Origin: Membranipora membranacea
Lineage: Eukaryota; Bryozoa; Gymnolaemata; Cheilostomatida; Membraniporidae
DNA length: 64,000 nt
NCBI GenBank assembly: GCA_914767715.1
Contig: OU612069.1
Span: 7,812,001 to 7,876,000, forward strand
Reading direction: 5' to 3'
The notes beneath the pieces are model-generated. The model was not told where the DNA came from and did not search any database. It was given only the letters and a program-made list of their open reading frames with translations. The first letter of the stretch is position 1, and each line of letters begins with the position of its first letter. A program made the position numbers and the translations under genes. This document shows, one piece after another, positions 37,701 through 46,700 of this stretch.

Positions 37701-40700
37701 ATTTTTTCTCGATGGCTGACTATGAAAATCATTCTCATCGAATGAAAGTTATGCCAATAAGGTTGAATTATTTTTATTATAAATAATTATGAATTATGTA
37801 TTGTTTATAATAAAATGATACACTTACCTCACGTTGGGGTCGAGATCTACCCAGGCTGTTGGTTCTACCTGGCACTGATCTCTGCCACATTTCTGCCAGC
37901 TCCACGTAATATCTGGGGCAGGTACACCTGAAAGATTGGAGAAACAATGTTATATAAATAACATATAATAAAACATAAAATTTTATATATATAACATCAA
38001 TTCAGAAACCCAAGATACATTTAGCATGCATCTCATAAGTGAATTAAATATTGACATCATACCAGAAGCATTGTCTGGATTTTAATTATCCCAAAAACTT
38101 GAAAATGTCGATTTGGAATTCGAAGATCATTTGGAATTGTTTTTCTTTTTTCTACAAGGGACAACTCCCGAAAAGAGTGGCTGGAGGACTACTGAGGTAC
38201 CAGATCTTACCCATAAGAGCTTGACAGATAAGGAGAAGAGAATTATCTGGTCTCACATATAGAGGTGACATTTCAGATTTTGTCTGCATTGACCCGTCAT
38301 ACGTATATGATATCTGTCCAGTCGGAGCAACTACAACATAGGATGATTAATGTATTATATTACTATTAATGAAGTCATGGGAGCGCCTCGCCCTACTTTG
38401 TATCATTTGGAGTAGATGAAGCTTAATCCAAGGACTTGCATGCCAGTTGCAGCGGTGGAGTGGGAGAAACTACAGCATAGGATGGTAAGTAATTATCATG
38501 GAAGAGAACAAACCATTTAGTTGTAAATTAAGTTGACGGAGGAAAAAGATTACTTTATCATATTATTATAAATAAAGTCATAGAAGCGCTTTCCCGCTTT
38601 GTAGCATCCTGACGAACTGGGTCTATTTTAGAGCACTGTCACAGACTTTCAATTATCCTCTGGAGACTGTTAGTTAAAGACAACAGATAGACCAAAGCCA
38701 TTTATAGTCAGGCATCTAGGACTGCAGTAGTTATGCAATATTTTGACATTGAAAAAATTCATAGCACTTCTGGGTAAAAATTGTGTGAAGCATTAGAAAT
38801 CACCCCGTTTTCATCGATGGCACCTATGAGGTTTCAAAACCTAGTGCTGTTCCAGCGCAAAATGCTACTACTTCCAAATATATTTAATTTCTAGTTAGTA
38901 GTAGCATATTTTGCTCGTACAGTACTGAATGTTGAAACCTCACAGGTGAAACAGGGGGCTAATTTCAAGTACTACTATAATTTTTACCCAAGTGCTTTGA
39001 ATTTTGTCAGTGTCAAAATATTGCATAACTACAGCTGTACTAGCTGCCAGACCATATATTGCTCCGGTCCTTCTGTAGATTTCAAGCTTTACCTTGCACT
39101 TGTAAGTTGAAGGTTGACGTGGCAGAAGCAGATCCACCAGATGTAGCGGTCATCATGTATACGCCCGTATCGTCTACACTTAGCTTCCTTATATTCAGCA
39201 GTGCCTCGAATTCACTGCCACCCTCAACCTTATCAAGACTATAACAACACAGATAGGGTACAGTCAGATCCTACACTATGCTCGGGTTACAAGCATGAAC
39301 ATATGAATGCAATATTATATATATATTATATATTATTGTTTGTGTTACAGTGAACTCCTATATATTATTATTTGTGTTACAGTGAACTCCTATATATTGG
39401 TTGTGTTACAGTGAACTCCTATATATTATTGTTTGTGTTACGGTGAACTCCTATATATTATTTGTGTTACAGTGAACTCCTATATATTGGTTGTGTTACA
39501 GTGAACTCCTATACATTTGGTGTGATACTGTGAACTCCTACACTGTGTTTGAGTTATAACATCAAGACAGTTCTTGCAGTTCTTCAGTTCATTGCAATAT
39601 GATCAACATTTGTCAGAATTGTCCACCCCCCTTTGCTCATGCGGTACATGGCACTGAACTTAAGCAATCGAAAAATGAGCAAAATAACAGTAAGATATAT
39701 AGAATGAAACGCTAGCAATTTCATCAAAATCCTGTTCGCAGGAACATAGCAAAATCAACGTTCTGTAAAAGCGTAACTCACTCTACTCCATTATAAACCC
39801 TTGGTTCCTGCGAGAGTTTCAATAAATTGTTATCTCACTTAACAATGTACAAAAACTACCCACATGCTCTGAGAATATTTTTCAGTGTCTACATCAGGTA
39901 TCCTGCCATTATTAAATGACCAGACGATGACGGGTTTAGGTATAGCCGTCAGCTCGACCCTCAGCATCACTGAGCCGTCTTTTAGCCCTGCCACATCTCC
40001 TGAACGTGGCGTCGCTGTCACGAACGACTCTACAAAGACAAAGGATGGTTATTAAAACTTGTGATCAAAGCAATTTGTCACATTTAAAACAAGGTTGGTG
40101 GAACAGCAATAAGGTTAGACTGGAAACACATGCTCCAGAATTCACCAAATGCAGGTTAAAAGTAATGATTCTTTGTCTTCTCTTCTCAGGTCCAAAAATT
40201 GTAATAATGGTAACAATAGCAGCTTAAAGGGCAGACAGACAGACAGACAAAAAGCATTATACTTCATAAGTCATGCAAGATTTAACAGTGAAAAATCTCT
40301 ATGTGGTTTGAAATAAACAAAATAAGTAGCATCAGAAATAGTCCCCTCTTGAGCAAGGACTATTTCTAACGATACCCTAGCTGCTTGATGTTCGATTTGA
40401 ACAGCACACCAGACTGAGCTACCAGAACTTACCGGTTACTGTGAATGTAGAAGTTTTGGGGGTAGCTGTAGATGTCGTACCAAACGGTATGTAGTTACAT
40501 GTATAATCTCCGGAGTCGGACGGTTGAATGTTAGTTACAGTTAACACCGAGCCTACCTCACCGTCAATTTGTACAAGATCATTCTCAGTCACTCTACCCG
40601 CTCCAGACTGAAAAAAAACATCATACATACAGATGTCAGTACATAGACATCGATACACAGACATCGTTACACAGACATCGATACACAGATATCGATACAC

Positions 40701-43700
40701 GGACATCGATACCCAGACATTGCTACACAGACATCCATACACAGACATCGCTACACAGACATTGATACATAGTGTTACATAGACTTCGATTCGATTTCAA
40801 TAATCTCTGTGGACCGCAATGCCCCCAACAACTTAGCCCCAATCAGGGGTAGCACAGCCGCTGAACTGTCTTTCTGTCGAGTATGTGAACAGCAGTCCAT
40901 GCAAATCACTTTTTATTGGCAGCTACCAGCTGTATTAACAGGACACGAAACATACTACATAGGAACAAATACACATGAAATTTAACTTAGAGCAGCCCTG
41001 TACACGGTAGGAGTGGGCAAGCTAGGCTCACGTATGGAGAGTTCACCTCTATTACCCAGCCACTCTTAGATTGTCTAGCTTGAATCCCAACCACCACGCC
41101 ATCCTGCTGGGGGGGGGGGGGTTATCAAAATTGCATCGTTCAAAATTATCGATCACTTGGTCTTTCCATTAAACAAAATCACTCCCAAATTGCTCACTCA
41201 GAATGTATAGCTCCATCATTGAGTGAGCGATGTATGAGCGATACCTCACTCACTAACCGAGCGAGCGCTCAGGTTGCGATTTTCCTTGTTTCTAATTGAA
41301 AGATCCCCATGCCCAATAAGCAGTAGGTTGCACTTAGATCAAGTTTGTCAGTAGAGGGGGGGCAATTCCAACGGGGGAAAAATGGATCAAACTTGATCTA
41401 GGTTGCACTTACCAGGCAGTCTTGTGATGTACAGCTGAGAGCTGGGTAAGTCCACTGAAACTCAACTACATTTCTGTATGAGGTCACACATGACATATTC
41501 ATAGTCCCTCCACTGATAAATAACTTAATGTCATTGTTCGTCATTATTACTGGTTCGGGAAGAGGTGCAGGAGTGTCTGTATAAATATAATGAATAATTA
41601 CATCATAAATACAAAATAATATATTTAACATATTGTATTTTGATAAACAATAATATATAATATAAAAACCAATTGTTGATGAATGGCACACTATTTGCCC
41701 ATTATGATGTAGACTTTATTTCCGGTAAACTAGTACCTCAAGAAAAAATAAACAAAAGCCTGTTAAAGTGTTAAAGTTGTTATATAACCCAGTATTATCA
41801 AGATTTGCTTGAGTATAACAAGGGGGATTTACACCAAATAACTCAAATGATATTGATATCAGTTAGTATATCTAACAGTATTTTAAACAACTGTAAACCC
41901 TCTATGGCAGATTTAACAATACACTGCTATCTTATCTTATATATGGATTCCCCATGACTTTTGACATTTGTGAAGAATTCGGTGGACATTCTCATTAAAG
42001 GCAGAATGAAAATCATTAAAGACTACCCAAAGAACAAAGCATGCTGCAGTCAGGCAGTACTTATGATAAATTTGTGTCAGATTCGCATGGTAAAAAGTTC
42101 AATACATGGCATGAATTATTGATGGTGGAAGGAGTGCCTCCCATAAGGGAAGGTAACTCACATTTTCTGCATTATGATGTCACTGTCACCCAGAAGTGCT
42201 ATACAAATAACAAGCTTTTATGAGAGGCTCTTCTTCCACCATCAATAATTCATGCCAAAAGTAGAGCATTGAATTTTTGTACCATGCGAATTTATGCCTT
42301 AACTTTATCATAAGGAACTGCCTGACTGTTTTCCTTATTATTTGTTAAGTCACTGCATGAAAAAAATTCCTAAAGATGATTGTAGAATGACAATAAAAGT
42401 ATATATATTGGTCTTTGGGAGGTCTTCTACTAAGTCTCACTTGTAAATCCGAGAGACCATTCTGACCGGGAGGAGCGTCCATTGTATGAGAGTGAGCAGG
42501 TGAACGCGGGCAGTACGGGATTACTGAAGCGTAACAGCTGTACTCCAGCGTCATTTTTTGGTGTACTGAATTGCTGTAAAAATACGCTAAACATTGTACA
42601 TAACAGTTTATATTTTTATATACATTTTATATATTTTTATAAAAATATAATATGTCTACAATCTCTTGACAGAGAAGTCTAGAGAACATTTATTTGAAAC
42701 TCACTGCTGACCCATCCTAGAGTATAGGATGACAAAGGTTTCCGTATAACTATAAATACGGTAAAACATCACAATTGAAAATAGTTCATTAATTTTACTC
42801 CCAGAGTCTTAAAAAATTGCTTTCTACAAATAATTTGGCCATCAATTGATGACAATTTCTGAGATTTAGTCTCATTTAGTTATCTTTGTGTAGCGGTTTA
42901 AATATCCTCTATGCCCTATCCTATTGGTTGGCTCTGATATGATTGGCTGTTGGGTGGGAGAGAGAGCCAATGACGGGCCATTGAGAGCACCTAATGAGAT
43001 ATAATGAAAGTGAAACTGAATTATTTGACACTTACTATAATATATATAGGTACTTTCAGGAAAGTACCATCTGACCCGGCATTGGCTTTCTCCCTCCCTT
43101 TAGTCAATCAGAGACAACATTTTGGCCATCTATGCACTGACTTACCGCATTTCTAGTGTTAAAGTTAGACCTGAACGTGACGGACACTTCAGAGTGTGTA
43201 GGGAGACAGGTGACATAGTCATTAGGTGTGATAGAGGTCTGAGTTTGTCCGGCTTCATTTACTTCCATTGGTACAAACAACGGCTGCTGGGCATCTAAAA
43301 GGAAGAACAACCAATATGTCACACAATATGGCTTCATCTCACAAAATATAGTCGCATCTCACAATACAGTTGCGAATGGTCGAATCTCACAATAAAGTCT
43401 CATCACACAATATAGTCACATCTCACAATATGGCCTCATCACATATTGTGCGTGGCTTATTAGTGAATCAGGGTAAATCACCAAAGAAGGTGAAATTCAT
43501 TCATTAGACAAGTTACAGTTCTAAGTAAGGCACTGCTGAACTAACCATACGCATATGGACAGAAAATGTAGGGTATTTTAATTTTGACAATTTCCAACAA
43601 ACTCTTCAATTTTGTTTTGCACAACAGCATTAAAAAGTTGAACATAGCCTGCCTGGAAACTTCAGATCCTTGTGTGACTTTATCTGTACAAAATAATTTT

Positions 43701-46700
43701 GTATTACTCATGTTCTTCTTTGAGTTGTCGAACCTACTACTTATTTCTATCAGATAGCCCAGTACCAAAGTTTGCCTATATAAGCTAATACATAGAATTA
43801 CATATGCGAGGGAGAGATTCTTTCGTTGCATCCAAACCTGAAAACTTGGGTAGTACCGACATTCACCTATCCTAAAAACCAAGTTCACTTGTGGTGGCCT
43901 ATTTTCTGAGTTGTCATGAATTCTATGTGGTTATGGTTATGTGGCCTAATGATTTAATACAAGCCACCAAGAACAATTTTGATTTTCGGTTGCAACACTT
44001 GCGTAAAGTTATAATCTTCTAGTGTTTAGCAAAATTTTGTGATTATAGGTTATGTCTGGGTGTGACCTAGTCCAGCATAGGGAGCCAAAATGCCATCAAT
44101 CCATACAAGCAACTCCGCCAGAAGTAAAATAGTTTATTCGATTACAGCACAATAATTTTCACACTGAACAGTACTTGTAACTTGATTGCGTTAGGGCTTT
44201 GTAGTAGCCGCTTGACTCTCGTCTCGTACAGATACATAAAATTATTATGAGGGGGGGGGGGGGGGAATGTTCTTGAATCTAAATCTGATGTTGCAACAGT
44301 TAAGCTGTGGCTACATGTCACGATTTTTACATCGATTTGGGGTCACGAGTGGTTAATCGGTGGATCTGCACGAGTGATTACTCGTGTTAAGTGGACATCC
44401 AACTTGTTGGTCTTTTGCCCGAGTGATCTAGACGATCCTCTATGCTGATTGGTTGTTGATTGCTTGCTTAAATAATTACGCGGTTAAACACGTCATCTAT
44501 CAAATTGTGACAGGCTATCAAAAATGGAGGAGTTGATAATATCTGTAGTTAAATCACATCCTCCTATTTATGATAAAAAAGACCATAACTACAAAGATAG
44601 GAGTGGTGCTGTAGTGAAAATATGGAAGGTAATAGCTGTATCACTTGGAAATGGAAGCTGTCCTGACATGACATCCATAGTATAGCATAGGAAAATCAAT
44701 TTTACAGAAGAATGAAATTTTATTTGGTGAAGATTCTAAGTGACAAAGACCCGGATTTAATATGACATATCCGGTCATTTGTTAACACGCCCATTAAATA
44801 TCATTGGTCAATCGATTGAACTGAGGGAGTTAATTGGTCAATATAGGCACCTGATTTATTACCCCACTATAACTCACTAAACCATCGAGTACTAACTCAT
44901 AGGCCTGTGTAGCAGTGTGAGATCGGCCTAGCATGTCTAGACATGCCATCGGCCTGTGATTACATCGTGACATGTAGCCACACCTTTAGTTGTAGTTACA
45001 AACATTACAATTACATTTCATTACAATTTCATATCTAGAGTGAAATTTTGTATAAAGTGCACCAGGGGCAAAGTAGATCAAAGGAGCAATCTAGAATAAA
45101 AAATCATACTCTTTCTAGTTGCCAAATGATCATCTTGTTTTTCAACTAATTTCAGTTTTTACCATGATGGTAAAAATTTTCACAACCCTTATTGCATTGC
45201 AAAAAAAACCAAATTTGAGCCACATTTAGTATCTTTGACAGGCTTATTATGTAGAGCCTGTATTATCATTTGACTTTCTGTCTATAATCAATTTCCATTG
45301 AATATGAATTTTTTGCAAATTTGCAAGATGCAAAACCACCACTGTTGCAACCACAGGAAATATTTGTGGTTCAGTGAAATATTCAGTTTCTTTAAACAAT
45401 TAGACCAGGATCTGCTTAGGACACCACACCCCACAAACTTATACAAGTGTCTGAAGACTGACTACAGATGTATTTGAGCAAAACAAAAAGGAAGCTCAAC
45501 TCACACTTTTGCACAAAATGGTCAACTATGGGAGTAGTTACCAGCGGCAGAATTTGAGTAGCCCGCTTTTTTGTTTTGTTTTAGCGCCTTAGATATAAGG
45601 CTAGGTTGGAGTATCTTTTACATCACAGAAAACTTGATCTCAGTTGAGTACTCAGTTGAGTTGCACATCAGTTTGATATATTTATGATCAGAAGGATTAA
45701 AACAATATATAGTCTGGCAGCTAGTGGTGATGAAAAAGGGGGGCAATTTCTAATGCTACACATACTTTCTACCCAGAAGTGCTATGAACTTTTTCAGTGT
45801 CAAAATATTGCATAACTACTGCAGTCCTAACTGCCGGACTATATATTGCTTTGGCCCTTCTGTCGTCTTTAATATACCATACGAGTAGACAAATAGCTTA
45901 CCGTAGACAAATATATAGATGGAAGATTTTTGATTGTCGTCTTCCTGGCTGTAACATTCCACCAGTCCTGTATCTGAATACTCTAAATCCCTGAGCAAAA
46001 ACTCCCCTCCACCTATAGAGATGGGAGCACGATCCTTAAATCGCTCAATCTGTCAACAATAAAAACCGGTCAAGGTCAAAGTGAGATAATAACTTTGTTA
46101 TCCATTTAAAAAAACAAATTGTTGTGCTAGATTGTGTTTCAAAACCTGATTTGATCTTGCAACATAGGGGAAGCGGTTGATGTTGTAACAGAGATTGAAT
46201 TGTCCTGTGGTTAGGGTAATAGGCGTTGTCATTGTTATCAATCACCAATCCTTTGAGCAGCAAGTGATAATGGAACACCACTGTCAGTGTATAGAGCAGG
46301 AACAAAATTAGAGTACCTAGAAACTGCATCGGGAAACAATGTTACTCAATTCTCAGAAAATTGTGCTTTTGAGTAAATAAACCAGCAGCTTTCAACAGAG
46401 ATAAACTTATATGGTGGCTATTAAAATATACAGATAGTTAGATGATAAGGAAAAGTTGCAGGCAGATTTTCATTAATTATGCATTCAGGAAATAAGAATT
46501 CACCTCATTCATCAGGGAATTGTAATATGAGATGACGATGCCATGCCTAAGGTCACATTCGGTATCATCAGCATACTGAGTGAGTTAGCTCTCACACTTA
46601 CAAATAAACACCAAATATCTGGCAGCCATAAGCAAAGTTCTGTTATTATGACCTAACCAAACACGACAATTAATAGGGGAATGACAGTGATGGGTTGGAT

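Noticed and set aside
40419-40748. Cysteine/tyrosine-rich peptide frame (MSVYRCLC-like) on the minus strand
   Set aside because: It is a translation of the 14-bp minisatellite reading into an Ig exon.
42345-42554. Minus-strand frame '[11 protein letters not shown]...'
   Set aside because: Overlaps an RTK exon in a frame that does not fit neighbouring exon phases; the alternative frame gives an Ig-like strand.
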